A program made the position numbers and the translations under genes. Shown here in pieces: positions 15,184 through 22,615 of a stretch of 34,754 nucleotides of DNA. The first letter of the stretch is position 1. Every line of letters begins with the position of its first letter. The stretch is from Neobacillus citreus (GTDB taxonomy: Bacteria > Bacillota > Bacilli > Bacillales > Cytobacillaceae), in assembly GCF_018343545.2 (NCBI RefSeq), contig NZ_JAGYPE020000022.1:44944-79697 (forward strand), given 5' to 3'. The notes under the pieces were generated by a model. The model searched no databases. It had not been told where the DNA came from and was given only the letters and a program-made list of their open reading frames with translations.

Positions 15184-15636
15184 CTATAAATCACTTTCAC
15201 GGTCATCATGAGCTACGGCAAATCCACTAAACGAGATTGGTCCTACAACAGCTGCTTCTGTGCCATTTGTAATATTTTCAGCGGTCAATTCATAAAAATG
15301 TGATCCTTTTGTTAAATTCGTATCAATAGCTTGGAATGTCGCAATATAATTAACCTCTGATGTAGGATCCGATTCCACTCCCTCTTGAGCAGTAAAGATT
15401 TGTTTTCCATCACGAAAGATTTTAAATAAAATTTGTGATGTACCACTTACCCCACGGACGCCTATTGTCGCAATTAATTCAACATGATTTTTTTTTGCAT
15501 TCTTTCGAGGTATAGTTATATGAATGGTTGCAAGTACTGTAAGACTCGGAGTATGAGGAATAGCAATTGGGTTATTATTGTTAACCATACTAATAGGTTC
15601 TGATGCTTGATAATCAATAAGACGAACCATTTTCAT
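15184..15636 (-). CDS. Exosporium protein C-like spore-surface protein
   Basis: 150-aa protein with a predicted all-beta pattern and no signal peptide. The stretches LIDYQASEPISM, HTPSLTVLATIHITIP, VRGVSGTSQILFKIFRDGKQIF and the C-terminal VVGPISFSGFAVA match the exosporium protein C family as I remember it; the fold resembles a small jelly-roll. Lack of a signal fits assembly on the forespore from the mother cell. ATG 15636 follows AAGGGAGTGAT. Upstream lies a good match to a SigK promoter, which supports late mother-cell expression, and a terminator follows the gene, so it is a single-gene unit. Family assignment is fairly confident but unsearched. Confidence 0.75.
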   Translation of the reverse strand: MKMVRLIDYQASEPISMVNNNNPIAIPHTPSLTVLATIHITIPRKNAKKNHVELIATIGVRGVSGTSQILFKIFRDGKQIFTAQEGVESDPTSEVNYIATFQAIDTNLTKGSHFYELTAENITNGTEAAVVGPISFSGFAVAHDDRESDL

Positions 15637-15663
15637 TATATCACTCCCTTGTTTGTTATGTTA

Positions 15664-15693
15664 TAAAGTATGCAGTAAAGAGAAATTTAGTTT
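15664..15693 (-). promoter_or_regulatory. SigK-type promoter
   Basis: On the minus strand CATACTTTA (15672 to 15664) matches the SigK -10 consensus CATAnnnTA, and AC (15691-15690) lies 17 bp upstream at the -35 place. It ends 27 bp before the start codon of the exosporium-C-like gene. Confidence 0.6.
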
Positions 15694-15847
15694 GGACCAC
15701 CTTTTAATATTAAAATGGTTTATTGCCTTAAAGGATAAAATACTTTCTTTCCAAAAATTTTTTTGTCGATGTCACAAAATGATAAGCCTAAATTGTAACG
15801 AAGGCTAATGTTAAGGTAGATTGATAATTGTTTGCCAAATATCTATA

Positions 15848-15885
15848 TGTGAAGGAATGTACTTAACGGGTAGCTTTCGTTAAGC
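15848..15885 (+). repeat. Dispersed repeat copy 4
   Basis: TGTGAAGGAATGTACTTAAC then GGGTAGCTTTCGTTAAGC. The left box is identical to copy 3 over 17 nt; the centre is shortened. A T run follows at 15908. Confidence 0.7.
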
Positions 15886-16001
15886 ACAATGCTGTTGCGT
15901 CAGCCCCCTTTTTTTTGTAATAACTACATTTTGTATATGAATTCTGAATTGTTCCTGTATTTTTTTATCTTTGCTAAAAATAATAAGTTCGGGGTGATAA
16001 A

Positions 16002-16187
16002 ATGGCAACAGCTAAAATCGGGGACAATATTTTATTTAAGCGTGAAGGGAAAAACTATGAAGGAATTGTTACAGTTGTTAGAGAAAATTCTGTTATTGTT
16101 GAGTACGGATACAATAAAGCAAAAGACGAACCCATTTCAACCATAGTCAATCATAAAAATTATAAAATTACTAATGCAACTCCGTGA
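16002..16187 (+). CDS. YkvS/DUF2187-like small protein
   Basis: 61-aa protein starting MATAKIGDNILFKREGKNY, with ATG 16002 preceded by GGGGTGAT. It has the small beta-barrel pattern AKIGDxIxFKR...GxVxxVxENSVIVE...VNHKNYKI that I associate with the YkvS (DUF2187) family of Firmicutes. Cytoplasmic, no catalytic motif; function of the family is unknown to me. It has its own terminator. A truncated relative seems to lie at 32766. Confidence 0.75.
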   Translation: MATAKIGDNILFKREGKNYEGIVTVVRENSVIVEYGYNKAKDEPISTIVNHKNYKITNATP

Positions 16188-16216
16188 AAAAATATACTTT
16201 AAATTGGGCAACAAAA

Positions 16217-16244
16217 TGGACTGTTTTCCGCAGTCCTTTTTTTT
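16217..16244 (+). terminator. Terminator after YkvS-like gene
   Basis: GGACTG (16218-16223) and CAGTCC (16231-16236), 7-nt loop, followed by eight T. Confidence 0.85.
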
Positions 16245-16248
16245 ACCG

Positions 16249-16279
16249 TTATTAAACTAAAGGAGTTTAGTTCAAGAAG
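16249..16279 (+). repeat. Dispersed repeat copy 5
   Basis: TTATTAAACTAAAGGAGTTT then AGTTCAAGAAG. Here the palindrome AACTAAA/TTTAGTT is clear, but the GGGTGC centre is lost. Confidence 0.6.
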
Positions 16280-16329
16280 AAAAACTGATAAAATAACAAC
16301 AAATCAAATCTAAAAAGGTGTTGTTATAT

Positions 16330-16800
16330 TTGGAACAATTGAGAATGTATAAACTTTCTTTGTATCCAATATTCGCTTTAATGTTTACTGGTGGAATAAT
16401 GTTTTTTTCATTTTGTTTTATGGGATTAAAAGACATTCTCTCAAATATATTCTACTCAATTGTTGGGTTGTTTTTTTCATTGTTATTTTTAGGGTATTCG
16501 ATTTATCTCTTAAGAAAAAGAAGACAGGGTAAGGGAATTTATTGGGATAATGAAGGAATTGTAATAGACTTACGAGGAAATAAAGTCTATTGGGAAGAGA
16601 TTGAAAGTATTCAATATTCCAATGTAAGAGGTATGAGGTCAACCGTGATTTATCCGCACTATACATATCACGAAAAGGTTAGAATCCGTCGTAAGAAATG
16701 GATGCCAACTCCTGCCCATTCCATCGATTGGTTTTATATTGAAAAGCCAAAGGAATTTCACAGAGATTTAATGAAGACTTGGGAAGAAAAAAGACATTAA
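16330..16800 (+). CDS. Two-TM protein with PH-like cytoplasmic domain
   Basis: 156-aa membrane protein. Two hydrophobic segments (about residues 8-28 and 36-60) are followed by a basic stop-transfer KKRRQG-type stretch and a soluble domain of about 90 residues. The domain reads GIYWDNEGIVIDLRGNKVYWEEIESIQ, similar in style to bacterial PH-like domains in Bacillus membrane proteins. The TTG at 16330 is preferred: AAAAAGGTG ends 9 nt upstream, while the GTG at 16318 lies within that site. No partner gene is obvious. Function unknown. Confidence 0.65.
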   Translation: MEQLRMYKLSLYPIFALMFTGGIMFFSFCFMGLKDILSNIFYSIVGLFFSLLFLGYSIYLLRKRRQGKGIYWDNEGIVIDLRGNKVYWEEIESIQYSNVRGMRSTVIYPHYTYHEKVRIRRKKWMPTPAHSIDWFYIEKPKEFHRDLMKTWEEKRH

Positions 16801-16821
16801 GCATACATTTATTTCAAATTT

Positions 16822-16870
16822 CTTATTAAGCAAACGGGTGCGATTCTTCAAGTAGAGGGTCGCCTTTTTT
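16822..16870 (+). repeat. Dispersed repeat copy 6 with terminator-like tail
   Basis: CTTATTAAGCAAACGGGTGC then GATTCTTCAAGTAGAGG. GCGA (16840-16843) and TCGC (16860-16863) flank the right arm and a T run follows, giving a weak terminator-like hairpin. Confidence 0.65.
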
Positions 16871-16887
16871 CTTTTTCTACAAAAAGA

Positions 16888-16934
16888 TTGTGAAATGTTG
16901 TACTTAAACTATCGGGTGCATTCCTTAAAGAACT
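16888..16934 (+). repeat. Dispersed repeat copy 7
   Basis: TTGTGAAATGTTGTACTTAA then ACTATCGGGTGCATTCCTTA and AAGAACT, directly upstream of a terminator. Confidence 0.75.
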
Positions 16935-16958
16935 GGCTGCAACAAATGCAGCCTTTTT
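16935..16958 (+). terminator. Terminator joined to repeat copy 7
   Basis: GGCTGCA (16935-16941) and TGCAGCC (16947-16953) form a 7-bp stem with a 5-nt loop, followed by five T. Confidence 0.85.
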
Positions 16959-17064
16959 GTTATACAATTATAGAAGGATAGTTGTGTAAGAAAAAGGAAT
17001 TACCATTGAACATTTGAAGACTATAGTGTATTAAAACAAAAGAATTGCTTTCAGTAGTAACTCG

Positions 17065-17163
17065 TTAAGAACGATCCTTTCTCTTCGCAACTGCAACTGA
17101 AATCCATACAACTATAGCACTAATAAACGAAATGAAAATAGGTACAAAAATATTATTAACCAA
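17065..17163 (-). CDS. 32-aa single-pass membrane peptide
   Basis: Small minus-strand frame with a TTG start at 17163 and AAGGAG 7 nt upstream (17171-17175 on the plus strand). It encodes MVNNIFVPIFISFISAIVVW followed by ISVAVAKRKDRS. The layout is one membrane helix (about residues 5-26) and a short positively charged tail. This is the general form of small membrane peptides, including type I toxins of the Fst/Ldr kind, but size and charge alone do not prove that. No antisense RNA gene could be identified by eye. Real coding is supported by the ribosome site and the clear membrane-peptide design. Confidence 0.5.
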   Translation of the reverse strand: MVNNIFVPIFISFISAIVVWISVAVAKRKDRS

Positions 17164-17267
17164 AAAAATTCTCCTTCCTATTATCGGTATTTCAATCGTA
17201 TCATAATTAGAAGATATTGGACTATTTATAATTTAATTGTTCAATTGGTAATTTCGGACTTTACATA

Positions 17268-17315
17268 TTGTGAAGGATTGTACTTAAACAAACTGGGCAG
17301 GAAAGTTCAAGAAGG
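17268..17315 (+). repeat. Dispersed repeat copy 8
   Basis: TTGTGAAGGATTGTACTTAA then ACAAACTGGGCAGGAAAGTT and CAAGAAGG. Confidence 0.75.
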
Positions 17316-17384
17316 CTTGACAGGTACGGTAAAAGGTTCATCATTTTCAGTTTGCTTTTGATGCCCAACAGAATAGAAGAGTAC

Positions 17385-17708
17385 TCATCCCTGATTATGG
17401 GATAAGTGCTTTTCTCTCCACTCAACAAGGTTATTTGTTAATGATGGACCAAATCCAGGAACCCTCAATACTGCTTGTTTAGAAACGTCTCTAGCTGTTT
17501 CAATACCATATGATTGGAGTACTGCTTTTCTGCTTGGTCCAATACTATCAATGCTACTCGATTTAATATAAAATCTATCCAGATATTCATTTAATTGACT
17601 ATTTCTTTGGTCCTTTTCAAGTTTCTTTACTTTTAACGTGCTTAAATTAGGAATATCAGTATATTTTGATTTATGATCATTTAATTCAGCTAACTTTGAA
17701 TAGAACAA
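17385..17708 (-). pseudogene. Fragment of a helix-hairpin-helix protein
   Basis: 107 codons whose C-terminal half has two helix-hairpin-helix segments, IDSIGPSRKAVLQSYGIETA and VLRVPGFGPSLTNNLVEWR. These resemble the DNA-binding tail of the large kinase-HhH proteins linked to tellurite/TerY-type operons. The preceding helical region (KLEKDQRNSQLNEYLDRFYI) also fits that tail. No kinase domain is upstream. The frame stays open about 45 nt beyond the TTG at 17708 and then meets a stop without a good ribosome site. It is therefore best read as a truncated remnant, although expression of a short HhH protein cannot be excluded. Confidence 0.55.
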
Positions 17709-17854
17709 TTCCGCTGTGGCCTCAAAAATGACTGTTATGGGGAAAATATCACACTTTCAAATAATAATTTGTGGTTTAATCTTTATAAGAGATTTTTTTA
17801 AAAATTATGTCATATTTAATTAGATTTAAGTTATCAACTGTTGGGAGGATAAAA

Positions 17855-18835
17855 ATGCTATTTTCTAAAAATAAATATCAAAGGTTTTCAGAAGAAAAAG
17901 ATCATTTAAAAAAGGAACTTGAAATCGTTCTTGAAGACGCAAAAAAAAGGAGCCAGTCTGCAGAGGAGTTTATAGAATCTGTTAGTCTAGAGTTATCAAA
18001 AACAATTGAACAACATGAATTGGTCAATAGCCAGCACCATTTGATGGGAGATTTGATAAAAAAAATAAATGAACGTTTTAATAAAGTCAATAACCATAGT
18101 GAGCATTCATATGAGAGTTCAGTCGTCCTTTCCCAAAAAGGAGAAGCACTGCTTAAATCGGCAGAGGACATGGTGATAAAAACAGAAGAAGGTAGGCAAT
18201 CTGTTGAAAAAGTTGAACAATTAATCTTACTGTTAGGTAAACAATTAGAAGAAACGCTTACTAAAATGAACAGGCTTAATGAACGCGAAAAGGAAATTGA
18301 AACAATGGTCAAGGTTATAAAGGAGATAGCAGAACAAACCAACTTGTTAGCCTTAAATGCGTCCATTGAAGCGGCAAGAGCTGGAGAACAAGGAAAAGGA
18401 TTTGCTGTTGTTGCAGAGGAAGTCCGAAAGTTAGCGGAAAGTACAGCGGACAGTACGAGCAGCATCAGTGAGTTAACAAAAAGCATTCGATTAGATATTC
18501 AAGAAACATTGCAATCAACCACTACCAGTACGGAACTTGTTCAAAATGGGGTTCGTTTAAGTGCAGATACATCAATGAAAATAGACTACATATCAAGTTT
18601 GATCAATAGTGTTGAAACGGAAGTGGATAGTGTTATTAAAAAAATTGAGGAACAAAAGGAATCTTCCCAATATGTGATGAGTGAAATCAGTGATACAAAG
18701 CATCTTTTTGAACAAGCTAACGAAGTGATTTTAAAACATATTGAGGATGCAAGTGTAGTCGACGATAAATTGGAAGGGGCAATGGAACAAGTAAGAGGCT
18801 TAGAGCATAGAAAGTTAGAAAGGACGAAGGTATAA
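17855..18835 (+). CDS. Soluble methyl-accepting chemotaxis protein
   Basis: 326-aa chemoreceptor without a membrane segment or recognisable sensor domain. Residues about 10-110 are a charged coiled coil. The receptor signalling tip [20 protein letters not shown]...[14 protein letters not shown] lies around 165-205 and is well conserved, so it should bind CheA/CheW. The start at 17855 is chosen over 17807 because GGGAGG lies 7 nt upstream. Input may come from the cytoplasm or a partner protein. Remains of a cheV gene follow directly (18843-18978), so the original operon was probably receptor-cheV. Confidence 0.88.
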   Translation: MLFSKNKYQRFSEEKDHLKKELEIVLEDAKKRSQSAEEFIESVSLELSKTIEQHELVNSQHHLMGDLIKKINERFNKVNNHSEHSYESSVVLSQKGEALLKSAEDMVIKTEEGRQSVEKVEQLILLLGKQLEETLTKMNRLNEREKEIETMVKVIKEIAEQTNLLALNASIEAARAGEQGKGFAVVAEEVRKLAESTADSTSSISELTKSIRLDIQETLQSTTTSTELVQNGVRLSADTSMKIDYISSLINSVETEVDSVIKKIEEQKESSQYVMSEISDTKHLFEQANEVILKHIEDASVVDDKLEGAMEQVRGLEHRKLERTKV

Positions 18836-18842
18836 CCAGGAA

Positions 18843-18978
18843 AAAGGTATCTTGCTTGAGAATAAATGAACTTGAAATTTTAGAATGTACTGTCGCAAAT
18901 TTTACATTCGGTATTAATGGTATAAAGGTAAGAGAAATCATTAATCTTAATCCAGTTATAAACCCCTTATTAAATTGA
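18843..18978 (+). pseudogene. cheV/cheW fragment, frameshifted and truncated
   Basis: Immediately after the receptor, one frame reads ILLENK and stops; the next reads NELEILECTVANFTFGINGI, KVREIINLNPVINPLLN and stops at 18976. Joined, this matches the N-terminus of CheV (LLDSGTNELEIV...FGINVxKVREII...PV). So a small indel broke the frame near 18865 and the rest of the CheW-like domain and the receiver domain are gone. A 40-codon frame from TTG 18856 could still be translated, with AGGAAAAAGG upstream. CheV links receptors to CheA; this remnant cannot do so. Confidence 0.65.
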
Positions 18979-18993
18979 AGTAATATTTTTGTA

Positions 18994-19019
18994 TCGAAGC
19001 CCTCATCAAAGGGCTTCGA
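18994..19019. terminator. Hairpin between receptor/cheV remnant and AhpD-like gene
   Basis: TCGAAGCCC (18994-19002) pairs perfectly with GGGCTTCGA (19011-19019). Neither side has a clear T run, so termination is likely but imperfect; it sits between two converging genes. Confidence 0.5.
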
Positions 19020-19030
19020 CTACAGAATAT

Positions 19031-19477
19031 TTAAAAACATTCTGGAAACATACCTGTTGAGATTGCCATTCTATTCCAGGAATTGATGGTATTAATCGCC
19101 ATGATTAAGTCCACGTATTCTTTTTCTGTAAAGAACTCCCGAACCTTTTGGTATAACTCTTCTGGAACACCTTTATTTGAGATAAGTGTAACAGCTTCGG
19201 TTAATTCAAGAACTACTTTTTCTTTTTCAGTAAAGATGTCATTTGCCTCATGCCAAACACTAATCAAATTGATGCGTTGTGTGGTTTCCCCCATTTTAAG
19301 TAAGTCTTTCGTGTGCATATCCAAGCAAAACGCACATCCATTAATTTGAGATGCCCTAATTTTAATTAGTTCGTAGAGCTTTTTATCAAGTCCGCTTTTA
19401 CTCATAAAACCTTCAAGTTTAATGAGTGTGTTAAAAGATTCAGGATTTTCTATACGATAGTTAAAACGTAAAGTCAT
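19031..19477 (-). CDS. AhpD/carboxymuconolactone decarboxylase-family protein
   Basis: 148-aa all-helical protein with the family's redox motif CAFCLDMH (CxxCxxxH) in the context IRASQINGCAFCLDMHTKDL. This motif is the peroxidase/disulphide centre in AhpD-like alkylhydroperoxidases. The ATG at 19477 is chosen (GGAGG, 9 nt upstream) over TTG 19483. The Rrf2-family regulator gene lies upstream on the same strand, which suggests that the pair responds to redox or nitrosative stress. The exact substrate is not known. Confidence 0.85.
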   Translation of the reverse strand: MTLRFNYRIENPESFNTLIKLEGFMSKSGLDKKLYELIKIRASQINGCAFCLDMHTKDLLKMGETTQRINLISVWHEANDIFTEKEKVVLELTEAVTLISNKGVPEELYQKVREFFTEKEYVDLIMAINTINSWNRMAISTGMFPECF

Positions 19478-19603
19478 AATCAATTTCCTCCATTTTATAT
19501 GAATTATTTATGTAAATATAAGACATACACGTAAGAGCAGGTAATGCCATTGGTAAAAGAGAAAATGTTATTAGCGACACTATTTATAATTTTGGATAAA
19601 AAA

Positions 19604-20098
19604 TTAGGACTTATTAAAAAAGTCTTTAGTTTCTACGAAGAATTTCTCAGGAAGAATGCCCTCCAAATCTTGCATTAACCATAGCAGGTTCTTTTCTTGA
19701 AGATAATTACGCAAATATTTTTCCGCTTCAAGCATGACAACATTAATTTTGCACGGTATCTTGGCTAAGCATTCTGGATAACCAGTTTCCTGATACAAAA
19801 AACAATTTTTTCGTATGTCTTTGCATTGGAACATAGGTTTTGAGCCTTCGATCGCCTCTACTACATCCCAAAAAGAAATATCCTCAGGTCTTCTTGATAA
19901 TTGATAGCCCCCTTTAGCACCAGGTATGGAACTTACAATTCCTGCTTTCGTTAATTTCGTAAATATTTTTGATAGATAGGTTTCAGAAACTCCTTGAAAT
20001 TTGGAGAGTTCTTTAATTCCAATATTAGCCCCTGTAGGGGGATTAATTAGGTAAAGCAAACAATGAAGGGCGTATTCAACCCCGATACTATATTGCAT
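19604..20098 (-). CDS. Rrf2-family transcriptional regulator
   Basis: 164-aa regulator. The N-terminal winged helix-turn-helix MQYSIGVEYALHCLLYLINP...GIKELSKFQGVSETYLSKIF is typical of Rrf2. The wing GAKGGYQLSR is present. Four cysteines follow (CKDIRKNC, about residues 99-106, and ECLAKIPC), consistent with an Fe-S or thiol sensor as in IscR/NsrR/CymR relatives, though the spacing differs from NsrR. The ATG at 20098 is preferred over 20164 because GGAGGG lies upstream and the family starts this way. A palindrome over the transcription start suggests autoregulation. The AhpD-like gene 120 nt downstream is a plausible target. Confidence 0.87.
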   Translation of the reverse strand: MQYSIGVEYALHCLLYLINPPTGANIGIKELSKFQGVSETYLSKIFTKLTKAGIVSSIPGAKGGYQLSRRPEDISFWDVVEAIEGSKPMFQCKDIRKNCFLYQETGYPECLAKIPCKINVVMLEAEKYLRNYLQEKNLLWLMQDLEGILPEKFFVETKDFFNKS

Positions 20099-20119
20099 AT
20101 AAACCCTCCAAAAAAATAA

Positions 20120-20136
20120 TAGATAACTATTATCTA
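20120..20136. promoter_or_regulatory. Palindromic operator in the Rrf2 promoter
   Basis: TAGATAA CTA TTATCTA, two perfect 7-bp arms, lies right after the -10 box of the Rrf2 gene and would cover the transcription start. Confidence 0.6.
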
Positions 20137-20137
20137 C

Positions 20138-20164
20138 ATTATAGGTATTGTAGAATTTTGTCAA
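20138..20164 (-). promoter_or_regulatory. SigA-type promoter of the Rrf2 gene
   Basis: On the minus strand a perfect TTGACA (20164-20159) and TATAAT (20143-20138) with 15-bp spacing; TAATGT two bases further gives 17 bp. Confidence 0.6.
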
Positions 20165-20273
20165 ATAAGGTAGAGTAATAGGAGATTTTACCTTATTTTT
20201 CTACTTCTGGGTTAGTGAAAAAGACATAAATATAGATTTGTTTATAAAAAAGGGTACAAGGGAGACAGGAAAC

Positions 20274-22535
20274 TTGGTAATTACAGATGAGCCAATATTA
20301 TTACAAGAGGAAATAAGGAATGCACTGGAAAGGAATGAGTTTCGACTTTATTACCAACCAAAGGTTAATTTGGAAACAGGGAAAATCGATGGAGTGGAGG
20401 CATTAATAAGGTGGGAACATCCGGAGAAAGGGCTAATTCCTCCAATTGAGTTTATTCCAATTGCAGAGGAAACAGGGTTGATTATACCGATGGGCGAATG
20501 GGTTTTAAGGACCGCTTGTTTTCAAAATAGGAAATGGATCAACGCTGGTTTCTCACCCATGGTGATGTCGGTCAATCTTTCAGTACGTCAGCTTTATCAT
20601 CCTAATTTAGTTAATGTTGTTCGGGAGATTTTAAAAGCAACCGAACTTCCTCCTGAATATCTTGAACTTGAGATTACAGAGAGTATGATGATGGATAAAG
20701 ATCGAGCACTTGAAGCCATAAAAGGATTAAGAAGATTAGGGGTTCAAATTAGCTTAGATGACTTCGGAACAGGCTATAGCTCCCTTCATTATTTGCGTGA
20801 TTTCCCCATCGATAAAATCAAAATTGACCAATCTTTCATCCGTAATTGTACATCGGATTTCAACAATGCAACCATTGTAAAAATGATTATTTCAATGGCA
20901 CACCACTTAAAAATAAAAGCTGTTGCAGAGGGAATTGAAACGAAGGATGAATTGATTTTTCTTCAGAAAAATTCTTGTAATCATGGACAGGGATACTTTT
21001 TTAGTAGGCCATTACCGCCAGAAGAATTAATTCAATATTTCCATTTTATAGAACAAATTGTATCTCAGGAAGGAATTTTTCAAGAAATGGCCAACCAAAA
21101 AAAGATACAGGAAGCGTTGGAAAGCACCCGTCAAGAATTGCGTGATATCATGAGGCAGCAGCAAGGGATGATTATTAAGGTGGTAAAGGAGGATGGTAAA
21201 TTTATACACACCTTATGTGATGGTAAATTAATGTACCGAATGGGTCTTAGGCCCGAACAGGTAGTTGGAAAAGAACTAAAACATTTCCTGCCAGTTGATA
21301 TTGCTGAGAAAATAGTAAAAAATTATCAAAGAGCGTGGGATGGAGAAGAAAATTTAACATATAAAGGTGAAATAAATGGAGTGCATTACATTGCCTCTTT
21401 ATCTACCATTTTAAAAAATCGACATGTGGTTGGAATCATCGGTTCTTATGTTGATATTACAGAGACGAAGCGAATAAAAGATGAATTAAGGGTTAAAGAC
21501 TTAAAGTTTCAACTAATTACAGATAATATCATAGATTTAGTTGCTATGTTGGATAAAAACGGAAGGGTTCTTTATGCATCCCCTTCTCATGAAAAAGTTT
21601 TAGGGCTATCAGTTAAAGATTATGAAGGTACATCTAAATTTGAGTTAGTACATATCGACGATATTCCTCCCATTCAAAAGGAATGTACGAATATGATTAA
21701 ATTCAAAACACCATGTCAAATTGAATTTAGACATAAACATGCCCTAGGAGGATGGGTTGATATTGAAACTAAAATATCGCCTGTCTATGATGAATGTGGA
21801 GAAATAGAGTATTTTATAGCAGTGGGGCGGGATATTTCCGAGCGGAAAAGAACAGAAGAATTAATGAGAAAATCAGAGCAACTTTCGGTTATCGGGCAGC
21901 TGGCTTCGAGTATAGCCCATGAAATCAGAAATCCCCTTACTTCTATTAAAGGGTTTGTACAATTACTTCAAAAGGAAGTAAATTACCCTTTATATTTAAA
22001 AACCATTTTAAAGGAAATTGACAACATAGAGGAAATTACAAGAGAATTCTTAGAATTTGCTAAACCTCATGCATCTCAGATGGAAAAATTAAATGTGACC
22101 ATTCTTTTGCAAAAAGTATTTAAACTATTCAACTCCCAGGCAATAGTGCAAAATGTTGAAATCATTCATGAATTTGATTCGGATTTACCAAACATATTTT
22201 GTAACAGCAATTATATGAAGAAAGTATTTATGCATATTTTACAAAATGCAGTGGATGCCATGCCAAATGGAGGCACCATCAAAGTTCGTGTCCAAAGATA
22301 TGGAACTGACTCGATTAAAATGAGTTTTATTGACCAGGGGTATGGTATTTCTAAGGAAAGAATTAAGAAGATTGGAGAACCATTTTACAGTACAAAAGAA
22401 AAGGGAACGGGTTTAGGATTAATGATATGTTATAAAATTGTCCAAGAGCATGGAGGGACCATTGAAATAAAGAGTAAAGTGAACAAAGGAACCACTGTTG
22501 ATGTGATAATACCTATTGAACATTCCATTATTTAA
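20274..22535 (+). CDS. EAL-PAS-PAS-histidine kinase fusion protein
   Basis: 753-aa soluble protein. It starts at TTG 20274 behind AAGGGAG; an alternative TTG is 20238. Domain order: EAL c-di-GMP phosphodiesterase (about 8-255) with the metal and catalytic motifs EAL (42-44), [27 protein letters not shown] and AEGIET all intact; a short coiled coil; PAS (about 295-405); PAS with PAC tail (about 420-530); HisKA with His549 in [16 protein letters not shown]; and HATPase_c with N, G1 and G2 boxes ([26 protein letters not shown]). The kinase half is of the Bacillus sporulation-kinase type. EAL domains usually follow GGDEF; fusion in front of a kinase is unusual. No response regulator is adjacent. 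A membrane GGDEF protein follows after 80 nt. Confidence 0.88.
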   Translation: MVITDEPILLQEEIRNALERNEFRLYYQPKVNLETGKIDGVEALIRWEHPEKGLIPPIEFIPIAEETGLIIPMGEWVLRTACFQNRKWINAGFSPMVMSVNLSVRQLYHPNLVNVVREILKATELPPEYLELEITESMMMDKDRALEAIKGLRRLGVQISLDDFGTGYSSLHYLRDFPIDKIKIDQSFIRNCTSDFNNATIVKMIISMAHHLKIKAVAEGIETKDELIFLQKNSCNHGQGYFFSRPLPPEELIQYFHFIEQIVSQEGIFQEMANQKKIQEALESTRQELRDIMRQQQGMIIKVVKEDGKFIHTLCDGKLMYRMGLRPEQVVGKELKHFLPVDIAEKIVKNYQRAWDGEENLTYKGEINGVHYIASLSTILKNRHVVGIIGSYVDITETKRIKDELRVKDLKFQLITDNIIDLVAMLDKNGRVLYASPSHEKVLGLSVKDYEGTSKFELVHIDDIPPIQKECTNMIKFKTPCQIEFRHKHALGGWVDIETKISPVYDECGEIEYFIAVGRDISERKRTEELMRKSEQLSVIGQLASSIAHEIRNPLTSIKGFVQLLQKEVNYPLYLKTILKEIDNIEEITREFLEFAKPHASQMEKLNVTILLQKVFKLFNSQAIVQNVEIIHEFDSDLPNIFCNSNYMKKVFMHILQNAVDAMPNGGTIKVRVQRYGTDSIKMSFIDQGYGISKERIKKIGEPFYSTKEKGTGLGLMICYKIVQEHGGTIEIKSKVNKGTTVDVIIPIEHSII

Positions 22536-22615
22536 TTAATCCGGATTGTTAAAAATATGCGCTTTATGTGCCTTACAAGACAATAATTAGAAAATGAACA
22601 TCCACCCGAAGGAAC

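Larger units (their letters stand above)
15637..16001. other. Intergenic stretch
   Basis: Besides the SigK-type promoter and repeat copy 4 there is no supported gene. An 85-codon frame (15889-16146) overlaps the YkvS-like gene in another frame and has no ribosome site. Confidence 0.55.

Noticed and set aside
15889..16146. 85-codon frame overlapping the YkvS-like gene
   Set aside because: Wrong frame relative to a clear family match with its own ribosome site.
12824..17315. Integron-like cassette array with attC sites
   Set aside because: The repeats separate orphan genes, but core GTTRRRY and inverse-core RYYYAAC sites are not consistently present, gene orientations differ, and no integrase gene is in the window.
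17902..18486. 194-codon minus-strand frame in the soluble chemoreceptor
   Set aside because: Antisense shadow of a strongly biased coiled-coil gene.
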